Source: Leisingera aquimarina DSM 24565 (GTDB lineage: Bacteria > Pseudomonadota > Alphaproteobacteria > Rhodobacterales > Rhodobacteraceae). From it: a stretch of 64,000 bases of DNA. A program made the position numbers and the translations under genes. Under the pieces are notes generated by a model. It saw only the letters and a program-made list of their open reading frames with translations, made no database searches and was not told where the DNA came from. Shown one piece after another: positions 42,900 through 51,922 of the stretch. Positions within the stretch are counted from its first letter, which is position 1, and the number at the start of each line of letters is the position of its first letter. Location of the stretch: contig NZ_KI421504.1 in NCBI RefSeq assembly GCF_000473165.1, positions 1,749,437 through 1,813,436 on the forward strand, in the 5' to 3' direction.

Positions 42900-43884
42900 C
42901 ATCAAGATTCTGACCGAAGCGGAACTGCGCGATCTGGTGCCGTTGGATAAGGACGCGGTGGATTGCGTCGAGCGGAGCTTCACGACCCTTGCCGGGGGCA
43001 AGGTGGTGATGCCGCCGATCCTGACGCTGCCTGTGCCTGACCACAATGGCGAGGTCTGTGTGAAAACCGCCTATGTGCCGGGTATCGACAGCTTTGCCAT
43101 GAAGATGAGCCCCGGTTTTTTCAACAATCCTAAGCTCGGTCTGCCGAGCACCACTGGTCTGATGGTGGTGTTTTCCAGCAAGACCGGCATTCTTGAGGCG
43201 CTGCTCTTGGACAATGGCTATCTCACCGACGTGCGCACCGCCGCTGCTGGTGCTGTCGCCGCACGCCACCTCGCGCGCGCGGACGCGGCGCATGTCTGCA
43301 TCATCGGCGCCGGCGTGCAGGCGAAAATGCAGCTTCAAGCAATGACACTGGTGCGCGAAATCAAAAGCGCCGTGATCTGGGCACGGGATATTGCCAAGGC
43401 TGAGGCCGCTGCTGCAAGCCTGCGCGAAGAGCTTGGGCTGGAAATTTCGGTCAGCACGGGCATCAGAGAAGCCGTTTTGTCAGCTGACATCGTGGTCACC
43501 ACCACCCCCGCAGCCGAACCTGTGATCAAGGCGGAGTGGCTGAAGCCGGGGCAATTGGTCATCGCCATGGGGTCGGATCAGGAGCACAAATGCGAGCTTG
43601 AGCCTGCCTGCCTGACCAAGGCAGCCTTGTATGTGCCAGACAGCCAGGCACAGTGTGCAGTCAAGGGCGAGCTGCGCAGCGCCACCAAGGCGGGGCTGAT
43701 CGCCAAGGATCGCAGTTTTTCCGAACTGGGGGATGTCACCTCAGGCAAGACCCCCGGCCGCCAGTCGGACGGTGATCTGATCATCGCCGACCTGACCGGC
43801 ACCGGCGTTCAGGACACCGCCATCGCAACTCTTGCAGGCTCCCGCGCAGATGCGGCGGGCGCCGGCACCACTTTTACCAGCTGA
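42892..43884 (+). CDS. eutC: EutC, ornithine cyclodeaminase/mu-crystallin family
   Basis: A 330-residue NAD(P)-dependent protein of the ornithine cyclodeaminase family. It has the TDVRTAAAGAVAARHLAR and VCIIGAGVQAKMQLQA motifs that form the substrate and nucleotide sites, and a GDVTSGKTPGR segment near the end. It works with EutA and EutB on the 5-hydroxyectoine branch. ATG at 42892 overlaps the end of eutB and is preceded by GGGAGGGG. The next gene begins 19 bases downstream. Confidence 0.92.
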   Translation: MPDIKILTEAELRDLVPLDKDAVDCVERSFTTLAGGKVVMPPILTLPVPDHNGEVCVKTAYVPGIDSFAMKMSPGFFNNPKLGLPSTTGLMVVFSSKTGILEALLLDNGYLTDVRTAAAGAVAARHLARADAAHVCIIGAGVQAKMQLQAMTLVREIKSAVIWARDIAKAEAAAASLREELGLEISVSTGIREAVLSADIVVTTTPAAEPVIKAEWLKPGQLVIAMGSDQEHKCELEPACLTKAALYVPDSQAQCAVKGELRSATKAGLIAKDRSFSELGDVTSGKTPGRQSDGDLIIADLTGTGVQDTAIATLAGSRADAAGAGTTFTS

Positions 43885-43903
43885 TCAACCAGGAACCACG
43901 CAT

Positions 43904-45091
43904 ATGGCAGACCCCAAGCTGTATTTCTCCCGCTCTGAATACCAGGCGCGTATCAAAAAAACCCGGTCCGAGATGGCCCGCCGCGGCATTGATCTTTTGA
44001 TCGTCACCGACCCCTCGAATATGAATTGGTTGACTGGCTATGACGGCTGGTCGTTCTATGTGCATCAGTGCGTCGTGCTGGGCCTGGAGGGCGAGCCGCT
44101 CTGGTACGGCCGCGGCCAGGATGCCAATGGTGCCCTGCGCACCTGCTTCATGGAACCCGCCAGTATCATTGGCTATCCGGACCATTACGTGCAATCGCCT
44201 GAACGCCACCCGATGGATTACCTGTCGGCGCAGCTGGCGGACCGGGGTCTGGGCAACGGCACCATCGGCGTTGAAATGGACAACTACTATTTCACGGCTG
44301 CCGCCTATGCATCCTTGCAAGCGCATCTGCCGAATGCGCGCTTTGCCAACAGCAACGCGCTGGTGAACTGGCAGCGCGCAGTGAAGTCCGAGCCTGAACT
44401 CACCTATATGCGCCAGGCCGGCAAGATCGTTGAACGCATGCATCAGCGGATTTTCGACAAGGTCGAACCGGGGATGCGCAAGTGCGATCTGGTGGCGGAT
44501 ATCTATGACTCCGCTTTGCGCTATGACGAGGCCCTGGGGTTTGGCGGCGACTACCCCGCTATTGTGCCGCTGTTGCCGTCGGGACCGGATGCAGCCGCGC
44601 CGCATCTGACCTGGGACGACCTGCCGATGAAATCCGGCGAGGGTACTTTCTTTGAAATCGCAGGTGTTGTGCACCGCTATCACTGCCCGCTGTCGCGCAC
44701 GGTGTTCCTGGGCAAGCCGACGCAAACTTTCCTGGATGCGGAAAAGGCCGTGCTGGAGGGCATGGAAGCCGGGCTTGAGATGGCCAGGGCCGGCAACACT
44801 TGCGAGGACATTGCCAAGGCGTTCTTCAAGGTGCTGAAAAAATACGGCATCGAAAAAGACAACCGCACCGGCTATCCGATCGGCGTCAGCTACCCGCCGG
44901 ACTGGGGCGAGCGCACCATGTCGCTGCGTCCGGGCGATACCACTGTTCTGGAAGAAAACATGACCTTCCACTTCATGACCGGCCTCTGGATGGAGGACTG
45001 GGGCTTTGAGATCACCGAAAGCATTCGCATCGGGGTGGACGGGTCGGAGTGCTTGTCCGATGTGCCGCGCAAAATGTTCGTGAAGGACTGA
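43904..45091 (+). CDS. eutD: Ectoine hydrolase EutD (DoeA)
   Basis: A 395-residue M24 (creatinase/aminopeptidase P-like) enzyme with an N-terminal creatinase domain (DLLIVTDPSNMNWLTGYDGW) and a C-terminal pita-bread domain (GEGTFFEIAGVVHRYHCPLS, RPGDTTVLEENMTFHFMTGL). It opens the ectoine ring to N-alpha-acetyl-L-2,4-diaminobutyrate, which is also the EnuR inducer. The ATG at 43904 is preceded by CCAGGAA; upstream in-frame sequence belongs to eutC. The name doeA is used in Halomonas. Confidence 0.94.
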   Translation: MADPKLYFSRSEYQARIKKTRSEMARRGIDLLIVTDPSNMNWLTGYDGWSFYVHQCVVLGLEGEPLWYGRGQDANGALRTCFMEPASIIGYPDHYVQSPERHPMDYLSAQLADRGLGNGTIGVEMDNYYFTAAAYASLQAHLPNARFANSNALVNWQRAVKSEPELTYMRQAGKIVERMHQRIFDKVEPGMRKCDLVADIYDSALRYDEALGFGGDYPAIVPLLPSGPDAAAPHLTWDDLPMKSGEGTFFEIAGVVHRYHCPLSRTVFLGKPTQTFLDAEKAVLEGMEAGLEMARAGNTCEDIAKAFFKVLKKYGIEKDNRTGYPIGVSYPPDWGERTMSLRPGDTTVLEENMTFHFMTGLWMEDWGFEITESIRIGVDGSECLSDVPRKMFVKD

Positions 45092-45094
45092 TCC

Positions 45095-46087
45095 ATGAAG
45101 GCAAACCCGATTTCCCCCACCATCCCGCTGGATCAGGATGGGGTGCACCACGGTTTCCTGAAGCTGCCATACAGCCGGGATGACTCAGCTTGGGGCTCAG
45201 TGATGATCCCGCTGACCGTGATCAGGAACGGCGACGGCCCGACGGCGCTGATGACCGGCGCCAACCATGGCGACGAATATGAAGGCCCGATTGCCTTGCA
45301 CGAATTCGCCGCCACTACCCGCGCCGAAGACGTGACCGGCCGTCTGATCATCGTGCCGGCCTTCAACTACCCGGCATTCCGGGCCGGCACCCGCACCTCG
45401 CCCATCGACAAGGGCAACATGAACCGGTCTTTTCCAGGCCGTCCTGACGGCACCGTGACCGAGAAGATCGCGGACTACTTCCAGCGCACCCTCTTGCCGA
45501 TGGCGGATCTGGCGGTTGATTTCCACTCCGGCGGCAAGACGCTGGATTTCGTGCCCTTTGCCGCTGCCCATATCCTGGAGAACAAGGCGACGCAGGAGGC
45601 CTGCTTTGCAGCCATGAAGGCGTTCAATGCACCCTATTCGGTGGAGCTTTTGGAGATCGACAGCGGCGGCATGTACGACACCGCGGTCGAGGGGATGGGC
45701 AAGGTTCTGGTCACCACCGAACTGGGCGGCGGCGGCTCTTCCACGGCACGCAGCAATGCTATTGCCAAGAAGGGGCTGCGCAATGTGCTGATCTATGCGG
45801 GCATCCTGAAGGGTGAGATGCAGCTGGAAGAGACCGTAAACCTGACGATGCCGGACGATGATTGCTTCCTGTTCAGCGAGAGCGACGGGCTGTTTGAGAT
45901 TATGGCCGATCTGGGCGCGTCAGTGGCCAAGGGGGATCTGGTTGGCCGCGTCTGGCCGCTGGACCGCACCGGGCAGCCGCCGGTGGAGTACCGTGCCCGC
46001 CGTGCCGGGCTGGTGATCAGCCGCCATTTCCCCGGGCTGATCAAATCCGGAGACTGCGTTGCGGTTGTCGGCGTCACCGGCGGCTGA
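45095..46087 (+). CDS. eutE: N-alpha-acetyl-L-2,4-diaminobutyrate deacetylase EutE (DoeB)
   Basis: A 330-residue zinc amidohydrolase of the AstE/AspA (succinylglutamate desuccinylase/aspartoacylase) family. The zinc ligands His58 and Glu61 lie in GANHGDEYEG and His144 in VDFHSGG. It removes the acetyl group from the product of EutD, giving L-2,4-diaminobutyrate. It begins three bases after eutD with AAGGA upstream. The name doeB is used in Halomonas. Confidence 0.94.
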   Translation: MKANPISPTIPLDQDGVHHGFLKLPYSRDDSAWGSVMIPLTVIRNGDGPTALMTGANHGDEYEGPIALHEFAATTRAEDVTGRLIIVPAFNYPAFRAGTRTSPIDKGNMNRSFPGRPDGTVTEKIADYFQRTLLPMADLAVDFHSGGKTLDFVPFAAAHILENKATQEACFAAMKAFNAPYSVELLEIDSGGMYDTAVEGMGKVLVTTELGGGGSSTARSNAIAKKGLRNVLIYAGILKGEMQLEETVNLTMPDDDCFLFSESDGLFEIMADLGASVAKGDLVGRVWPLDRTGQPPVEYRARRAGLVISRHFPGLIKSGDCVAVVGVTGG

Positions 46088-46099
46088 TAGGCGGAAGAC

Positions 46100-46579
46100 A
46101 TGCAACTGGACCAGCGCGATCTCGACATCCTGCGCGTGCTCTCAACCGAGGGCCGCATCACCAAGGCCGCGCTGGCCGACCGGATCGGCCTGTCGCCGAC
46201 GCCCTGCTGGGACCGGTTGAAGAAGCTGGAGCAGGCGGGTCTGATCGAAGGCTACGGCGCCCGCATCAACCTCAAGAAACTGGCGCCGCATGTGACGGTG
46301 TTTGTCGCAGCTGAGATTGCCGACCACACCGCTGCCAGCTTCCGCGCATTTGAAGCCGCAATGCAGCGCTATGACGAAGTTACCGCCTGCTGGGCGCTGG
46401 GGGGCGGGTTTGACTACCTGCTGCAGATCGTGACTTGCGACATCGATGCCTATCAACGGCTGATCGACGAGATGCTAGACGCCCGTATCGGACTTTCCCG
46501 TTACTTCACCTATGTTGTGACCAAACCTGTAAAAGGGGCCGGCGCACCGCCTCTGGATGTTCTGCTGCGGCAGGACTGA
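46100..46579 (+). CDS. asnC: AsnC/Lrp-family regulator of ectoine catabolism (DoeX-like)
   Basis: A 159-residue Lrp-type regulator. The helix-turn-helix is near the start (LDQRDLDILRVLSTEGRITK, LADRIGLSPTPCWDRLKKLE) and a C-terminal RAM ligand domain follows. In Ruegeria pomeroyi the AsnC protein of this operon, and DoeX in Halomonas, take part in control of the ectoine genes alongside EnuR, probably as an activator. It follows eutE by 12 bases. The next 97 bases separate it from an extra dehydrogenase gene. Confidence 0.92.
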   Translation: MQLDQRDLDILRVLSTEGRITKAALADRIGLSPTPCWDRLKKLEQAGLIEGYGARINLKKLAPHVTVFVAAEIADHTAASFRAFEAAMQRYDEVTACWALGGGFDYLLQIVTCDIDAYQRLIDEMLDARIGLSRYFTYVVTKPVKGAGAPPLDVLLRQD

Positions 46580-46676
46580 AACGGCAGTTTCAGGTGGAAT
46601 CCAGTCGTATGCAGACCCAAACAGTTTGCGGGCAGCAGGTTAGGCTTGGTGTCAGGGTAGTGGAGGAGGCTGCGGC

Positions 46677-47462
46677 ATGGGCACGTTTTCGGGGCAAAAT
46701 ATCCTGGTAACAGGCGGCGGAAGCGGGATCGGGCAGGCAATTGCCCATCGGCTTGCAGATGCCGGTGCCAAACTGGCCATTGCGGACCGCAACGCGGACA
46801 CAGCCGAAACCACGGCTTCCGAATCGCGCGATGCAGGCGCCGAAGCTTTGGCGATAGAGGCTGATATCAGCCGCGAAGCCGACGTCGAGGCGATGTTCGC
46901 TGCCGTTCAGCAATTTGGCGGGACATTGCACGGAATGGCACATTGCGCCGGGATCGGTGTGGAAAAAACCATCCTCGACACCTCTCTGGATGATTGGAAC
47001 CGGCTGATCGGCATCAATTTGACCGGGACATTCCTGTGCGCGCGCGGCGCGGTGCGGATGATGGCCGGTCAAGGCTATGGCCGCATCCTGCTGATGGGGT
47101 CCGCCGCCGGTGAACGCGGTGGAACCGGGCGCTCTGCGTACGGGGCCAGCAAGGGGGGCGTTCATGCATTGACCCGGGTCATGGCGGTTGAGCTGGCCGA
47201 ACTAGGAATCACGGTCAATGCCATGGCGCCTGGCGCCATTGAAACCGAGCTGGTCAGCCGCATGCATGACGCGGAGACCAGAACCGCCTATTGCAGCGGT
47301 ATTCCTGCCAACCGCTACGGAGCCCCAGATGAAGTTGGTGCTGCGGCGGAGTTCCTCCTGAGTTCCGGGGCTGCTTACGTCAGCGGAGTTGTGCTGCCGA
47401 TCGATGGCGGCTTCATGGGAGCCGGCGTCATCAAGCGGCAGATGAACCCGTCCGGCGGGTAA
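46677..47462 (+). CDS. Short-chain dehydrogenase/reductase inside the ectoine operon
   Basis: A 261-residue classical SDR. The nucleotide motif TGGGSGIG begins at residue 12, and the catalytic set is Ser142, Tyr155 and Lys159 (YGASK). The start has a strong GGAGGAGG ribosome site. It sits between asnC and ssd, a place where the Ruegeria pomeroyi operon has no gene. It could oxidise a hydroxylated intermediate of 5-hydroxyectoine breakdown. That role is inference from position; many SDRs act on unrelated alcohols. No frameshift or truncation is present. Confidence 0.88.
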   Translation: MGTFSGQNILVTGGGSGIGQAIAHRLADAGAKLAIADRNADTAETTASESRDAGAEALAIEADISREADVEAMFAAVQQFGGTLHGMAHCAGIGVEKTILDTSLDDWNRLIGINLTGTFLCARGAVRMMAGQGYGRILLMGSAAGERGGTGRSAYGASKGGVHALTRVMAVELAELGITVNAMAPGAIETELVSRMHDAETRTAYCSGIPANRYGAPDEVGAAAEFLLSSGAAYVSGVVLPIDGGFMGAGVIKRQMNPSGG

Positions 47463-47583
47463 TACCTTCAAATCAAGCTGGTTGGCGCAGAAGCCAGCTG
47501 TTTCTTCTGCTGTTTCAGGAAACTTCAGACACTTCTTCTGCCAGCATCAGGCAAGTTCTCCTGTAAAGCACAGGAGAACTTCC

Positions 47584-49059
47584 ATGACAGAGACTGCTCT
47601 CTCTGCCCGCGCGGACATTGCCGACAAGGCGTTAGTGCGTTCATTTTCCTATATAAATGGAAAGTGGTGCGCCGCTGCAAGCGGCGAAACCTTCCCGGTC
47701 AGCGATCCCGCGGATGGTGTTGAGCTTGGCCACGTCGCCAGCCAGTCTGCAGAAGAATCCTCTGCCGCCGTGGATGCGGCACAGGCAGCTTTCCCGGCCT
47801 GGGCAGGCCTTTTGCCACAACAGCGCGCCTCTATCCTGCGCCGCTGGTTTGAGCTGCAGTTGGAACACAAGGAAGACCTCTCCCGCATCATGGTGCTGGA
47901 ACAGGGCAAACCCCTCTCTGAGGCGCGCGGCGAGATCGACTATGGCGCCGCCTTTGTGGAATTCTACGCTGAAGAGGCCAAACGCCCCAACATCGAAGGT
48001 GTGACCAGCCATTTGCCCGACGCCGAAGTGGAACTGTGGCGCGAGCCGGTGGGCGTAGCGGCGCTGATCACACCCTGGAACTTTCCCTCTGCCATGCTGA
48101 CCCGCAAAGCGGCGGCAGCACTGGCGGCAGGTTGCACTGTTGTGGCGCATCCTTCGGGGGAAACCCCGTTCAGCGCCCTTGCGCTGGCAGAGCTGGCCGA
48201 ACGCGCGGGTTTCCCAGCTGGTGTTTTCAACGTGGTGACTGGCAGTGCCTCCGCCATCGTTGAGCCCTGGACCCGAGACACCCGCGTGCGCGCCCTGTCC
48301 TTCACCGGCTCCACCAGTATCGGCAAGCTGCTGTACCGTCAGTCGGCGGACACGGTGAAACGGCTGGTGATGGAGTTGGGCGGCCATGCGCCGGTGATCG
48401 TCTTCAAAGGCTGTAATCTGGACAAGGCGGTGGATGAGGCGATCAAGGCTAAATTCGCCACCTCCGGCCAGGACTGCCTGGGCGCCAACCGGATCTTTGT
48501 GGAGCGGCCGGTCTATGCGGAATTCTGTGCGAAGTTCACCGCAGCTGCCAAGGCCCTGACCATCGGCAAGGGCATGGATGACTGTGACCTAGGGCCGCTG
48601 ATGAACGAAAAAGCGGTGCAAAAGCAGGAGGAGCATGTGGCCGACGCGCTGGCCAAGGGCGCCACGCTGGCCTGCGGCGGCAAGCGGCATCCGCTGGGGG
48701 TGCTGTTTTATGAGCCGACGGTACTGACCGGCGTGCCGGCGGAGGCGCTGATCATGTCTGAGGAGACATTTGGCCCCGTCGCCCCCATCACCCCTTTCGA
48801 TACCGAGGAAGAGGTGATCGCCCGCGCCAATGACAGCGAGTATGGGCTGGTGGCCTATCTCCACAGCCACGACCCGCGCCGCATCTACCGCCTCAGCCGG
48901 GCGCTGCAATACGGCATGGTGGCAGTGAACCGCACCAAAGTCACCGGTGCACCGATCCCCTTTGGCGGAACCAAGCAGTCCGGCCTTGGCCGCGAAGGCG
49001 CCCGCCTGGGCATGGAGGAATTCACCGAGATCAAATACCTTTGCCGGGACTGGGCCTGA
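47584..49059 (+). CDS. ssd: Aldehyde dehydrogenase Ssd (DoeC), aspartate-semialdehyde to aspartate
   Basis: A 491-residue NAD(P)-dependent aldehyde dehydrogenase of the succinate-semialdehyde type. Catalytic Glu264 is in MELGGHAP and Cys298 in SGQDCLGANR. In the ectoine pathway it oxidises L-aspartate-beta-semialdehyde, formed by the transaminase Atf, to aspartate, which enters central metabolism. ATG at 47584 follows CAGGAGA; the open frame extends upstream to 47482. Three hairpins separate it from atf. The name doeC is used in Halomonas. Confidence 0.9.
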   Translation: MTETALSARADIADKALVRSFSYINGKWCAAASGETFPVSDPADGVELGHVASQSAEESSAAVDAAQAAFPAWAGLLPQQRASILRRWFELQLEHKEDLSRIMVLEQGKPLSEARGEIDYGAAFVEFYAEEAKRPNIEGVTSHLPDAEVELWREPVGVAALITPWNFPSAMLTRKAAAALAAGCTVVAHPSGETPFSALALAELAERAGFPAGVFNVVTGSASAIVEPWTRDTRVRALSFTGSTSIGKLLYRQSADTVKRLVMELGGHAPVIVFKGCNLDKAVDEAIKAKFATSGQDCLGANRIFVERPVYAEFCAKFTAAAKALTIGKGMDDCDLGPLMNEKAVQKQEEHVADALAKGATLACGGKRHPLGVLFYEPTVLTGVPAEALIMSEETFGPVAPITPFDTEEEVIARANDSEYGLVAYLHSHDPRRIYRLSRALQYGMVAVNRTKVTGAPIPFGGTKQSGLGREGARLGMEEFTEIKYLCRDWA

Positions 49060-49063
49060 AACA

Positions 49064-49167
49064 CCGAAATCCGGCGCGGATTTCGGCCCGGATTTGCACG
49101 GCAAATCCGCATCATCAAAGAGGCGGGACACTCCCGAATTCCACGCCGGAATTCTCGCAGAATTCCG
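49064..49167. repeat. Array of three hairpins between ssd and atf
   Basis: Three perfect dyads, each with a three-base loop. First: CCGAAATCCG (49064-49073) with CGGATTTCGG (49077-49086). Second: CGGATTTGC (49089-49097) with GCAAATCCG (49101-49109). Third: CGGAATTCT (49147-49155) with AGAATTCCG (49159-49167). They fill most of the 138-base gap before the atf ribosome site. They may act on mRNA stability or be REP-like repeats. There is no T run after any of them. Confidence 0.8.
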
Positions 49168-49197
49168 TCTTGCCGCAGAACTGATAAAGGAAACACG

Positions 49198-50571
49198 ATG
49201 CTGAAGAACGACCAACTCGATCAATGGGACCGCGAGAATTTTTTCCACCCCTCGACCCATCTGGCCCAGCACGCCCGCGGTGAAAGCCCGAGCCGGGTGA
49301 TCAAAACCGCATCCGGTGTCTTCATCGAAGACCGCGACGGCAACAAGCTGCTGGATGCCTTTGCCGGTCTCTACTGCGTGAACGTGGGCTATGGCCGCCA
49401 GGAAATCGCCGAAGCGATCGGGGACCAGGCCAAGGAGCTGGCCTATTATCATTCCTATGTTGGCCACGGTACCGAAGCCTCGATCACATTGTCCAAGATG
49501 ATCCTGGACCGCGCGCCTGCGAACATGTCCAAGGTCTATTTCGGCCTCGGCGGTTCGGACGCGAATGAAACCAACGTCAAGCTGATCTGGTACTACAACA
49601 ACATCCTGGGCCGCCCGGAGAAGAAAAAGATCATCTCCCGCTGGCGCGGCTATCACGGATCCGGGCTGGTCACCGGCTCCTTGACCGGGCTGGAGCTGTT
49701 CCACAAGAAGTTCGACCTTCCAATCGAACAAGTGATCCACACCGAGGCCCCGTACTACTACCGCCGCAACAACTTGGACCAGTCCGAGGAACAGTTCGTC
49801 GCTCATTGCGCCGCCGAACTGGAGGCACTGATCGAGCGTGAGGGCGCAGATACTATCGCTGCCTTCATCGGTGAGCCGGTTCTGGGCACCGGCGGCATCG
49901 TACCGCCGCCTGCAGGCTACTGGGAAGCAATTCAGGCGGTGCTCAAAAAGCACGGCATCCTGCTGGTTGCTGATGAGGTTGTCACCGGTTTTGGACGTCT
50001 CGGCAGTATGTTCGGTTCGGACCACTACGGTATCGAGGCTGACATCATCACCATCGCCAAGGGCCTCACCTCGGCATATGCGCCTCTGTCCGGCTCCATC
50101 ATTTCAGACAAGGTTTGGAAGGTCCTGGAACAAGGCACCGACGAAAACGGTCCGATCGGCCATGGCTGGACCTATTCGGCGCACCCGATCGGTGCGGCAG
50201 CGGGTGTTGCCAACCTCAAGCTGATCGATGAGCTGAACCTGGTGCAGAACGCAGGCGAGGTCGGCGCCTATCTGACCGCCACCATGGCAGAGGCACTGTC
50301 CCGTCACGCCAATGTGGGCGACGTGCGCGGCGAGGGTATGCTGTGTGCCGTAGAATTTGTGAAGGACAAGGACAGCCGCATTTTCTTTGATGCCGCAAAC
50401 AAGATCGGACCGCAGATCTCGGCCAAATTGCTGGAACAGGACAAGGTCATCGCCCGCGCCATGCCGCAGGGGGATATCCTGGGCTTTGCACCTCCGTTCT
50501 GTCTTAGCCGTGCGGAAGCTGATCAAGTGGTGGCAGCGACGCTGCGGGCTGTACAAGCTGTGTTGGGGTGA
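49198..50571 (+). CDS. atf: Diaminobutyrate aminotransferase Atf (DoeD)
   Basis: A 457-residue class III aminotransferase. The PLP lysine is Lys288 in IIIAKG-like DIITIAKGLTSAYAPLSG, preceded by VADEVVTGFGRLG. It converts L-2,4-diaminobutyrate to aspartate-beta-semialdehyde, which Ssd then oxidises. It is the last gene of the ueh-eut operon, matching the Ruegeria pomeroyi order. AAAGGAA precedes the ATG. The name doeD is used in Halomonas. Confidence 0.92.
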   Translation: MLKNDQLDQWDRENFFHPSTHLAQHARGESPSRVIKTASGVFIEDRDGNKLLDAFAGLYCVNVGYGRQEIAEAIGDQAKELAYYHSYVGHGTEASITLSKMILDRAPANMSKVYFGLGGSDANETNVKLIWYYNNILGRPEKKKIISRWRGYHGSGLVTGSLTGLELFHKKFDLPIEQVIHTEAPYYYRRNNLDQSEEQFVAHCAAELEALIEREGADTIAAFIGEPVLGTGGIVPPPAGYWEAIQAVLKKHGILLVADEVVTGFGRLGSMFGSDHYGIEADIITIAKGLTSAYAPLSGSIISDKVWKVLEQGTDENGPIGHGWTYSAHPIGAAAGVANLKLIDELNLVQNAGEVGAYLTATMAEALSRHANVGDVRGEGMLCAVEFVKDKDSRIFFDAANKIGPQISAKLLEQDKVIARAMPQGDILGFAPPFCLSRAEADQVVAATLRAVQAVLG

Positions 50572-51001
50572 AGCTGAGCTCCAAACTCCCTATTTTTAAT
50601 GGCTAAGTGAAGCTTTGACCTCTTGTTCGCGAAATGCTGGGTAAAAGCCGCGCAACAGCGGCCCGTGGTGCGGTTCCGAGGGCGGCAGATGGCAGCGGCG
50701 AGGCTCGTCTACTGTGTCGTCAACGGAGTGGACGTGTCGCGGTTTGATGCCGCTCCTTTGATAGCATTTATTGCAGCAAAGGAGACGAGCTATGGGAACG
50801 AAACGGACAGCCCATTTCCGCGCCGGGGATTCCTTTGTCATGCAGGCCGGTCTGGCCATGGAAGGCTACGTACCGGTCTACATTAAAAAGTGCTTTGCGA
50901 TTAGTCAGTTGAACCCACACGCTCTGAATGCAGCATTTTGAAGCCTCTCCCGCGGCTTTCCAAGCGCCACGCACTCGAAGATTTGTGCGTACTTCCGTCC
51001 T
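50572..51001. other. Intergenic region with IS remnant
   Basis: About 430 bases between atf and a gene on the other strand. Apart from the IS3-like remnant at 50715-50940 no gene or terminator was recognised. The region marks the right end of the ectoine operon and the start of an accessory stretch. Confidence 0.4.
50715..50940 (+). pseudogene. Remnant of an IS3-like element, start of orfA
   Basis: TGTCGTCAACGGAGTGGAC at about 50715 resembles the left end of IS3-group elements. An ATG at 50791 opens with MGTKRTAHFRAG, close to the MGTKRTDEFRAD start of IS3-family OrfA proteins, and then loses similarity and stops at 50938. Upstream is AAAGGAGA, a ribosome site in the right place. Only the first few hundred bases of an element appear to remain, and the right end was not found. 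Confidence 0.45.
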
Positions 51002-51763
51002 TCAGCTCTCTTCCGAAAGGCGGTTTGCAAGATCGTCCAGGCCACGTTTGGCAGCCGCGAAGGCGCCATCACTTTCCATTTGTTCCCGGAACTGCCGGTT
51101 GAGGCCGCCCGGAGTGTTCAGCGCCTCGATCAACTCAGGCAGGGCCTTATGGGCATCCATCGGTTTGGCCATCAGAGATCCGCCGACCAGCAGGCGCAGA
51201 AACTGCTCTGATCCGTGATAATCACCGGTCCGCATCGCCAGCCAGTCAACGGCAGTCGCCAAGAGCTTGACTATGGGTGACAGAACGGCTTGTGCGGCGA
51301 GGAAGTCATTAAGCGCGGCTTTGCTCGTCACGGACACCACCGCGTTGGAGGTGCCAAAAATCGCGTCAATGACATCCGAGTGAGGATAGGCGAGCACAGG
51401 CGAATTGCCTTCGGCAATCGACGGAAATGGGATCATGACTGCCTCAAACTTGACGGGCGCGATCAGCTTTTCGATTTCATCGGTCTCGATGCCTACCATA
51501 AATGAGACGACCTTTTGCCCCGCGCGAAACGATAGAGGGGTCAATGCAACGGGCGCGGTTTCTGCTGTCGTACCCAAAAATACCACTTCGGCGTGATCCG
51601 CGATCGACTGCATATCTGCCACGGACACATTGCCATACGCCGCCGCCATGGCCGAAGAACGTGTGGCACTGCGTTCGCTGATCCGGATTTCATGCCCACC
51701 CTCGACGCAGCCCTGTGCCACGGCGCTGGCGATACTGCCAATACCAAGAAAACCAAGCTCCAT
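51002..51763 (-). CDS. ProC-like NAD(P)-binding oxidoreductase
   Basis: A 253-residue protein with an N-terminal Rossmann motif (ELGFLGIGSIASAVAQG) and the general plan of pyrroline-5-carboxylate reductases or related F420/NADP-binding dehydrogenases. The C-terminal dimer domain has RLLVGGSLMAKPMD and AHKALPELIEAL in place of the usual proline reductase signature. The function may therefore differ from PCR. It is 159 bases downstream of the Old Yellow Enzyme gene on the same strand. A role in reducing a cyclic imine is plausible but unproved. ATG at 51763 is used rather than one 15 codons upstream because it begins the Rossmann strand. Confidence 0.75.
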   Translation of the reverse strand: MELGFLGIGSIASAVAQGCVEGGHEIRISERSATRSSAMAAAYGNVSVADMQSIADHAEVVFLGTTAETAPVALTPLSFRAGQKVVSFMVGIETDEIEKLIAPVKFEAVMIPFPSIAEGNSPVLAYPHSDVIDAIFGTSNAVVSVTSKAALNDFLAAQAVLSPIVKLLATAVDWLAMRTGDYHGSEQFLRLLVGGSLMAKPMDAHKALPELIEALNTPGGLNRQFREQMESDGAFAAAKRGLDDLANRLSEES

Positions 51764-51922
51764 TGTCAAAGATCCTTCATCGATTGCCGCCCAAAGTACT
51801 CGCGGCACGGGTTTGTGGGCGGTGGTGGCATCGCCAAGGAGACACCTGCCTTAGCCCGTTCAAGCGGATAGGCGCGAGAACGGTCTTTGGGCTAACCGTT
51901 TTCGGGATAGGCGGACGTATTC

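Noticed and set aside
41787-45151. Minus-strand frames of 419 and 425 codons opposite eutB-eutC and eutD
   Set aside because: Antisense shadows of well-identified enzymes, rich in His and Arg, with no domain pattern.
41109-46087. Reading eutABCDE as ethanolamine utilisation
   Set aside because: The proteins are a racemase-like protein, a dehydratase-like PLP enzyme, a cyclodeaminase-like protein, an M24 hydrolase and an AstE-like deacetylase, with enuR and uehABC next to them. This is the ectoine pathway that shares the symbol.
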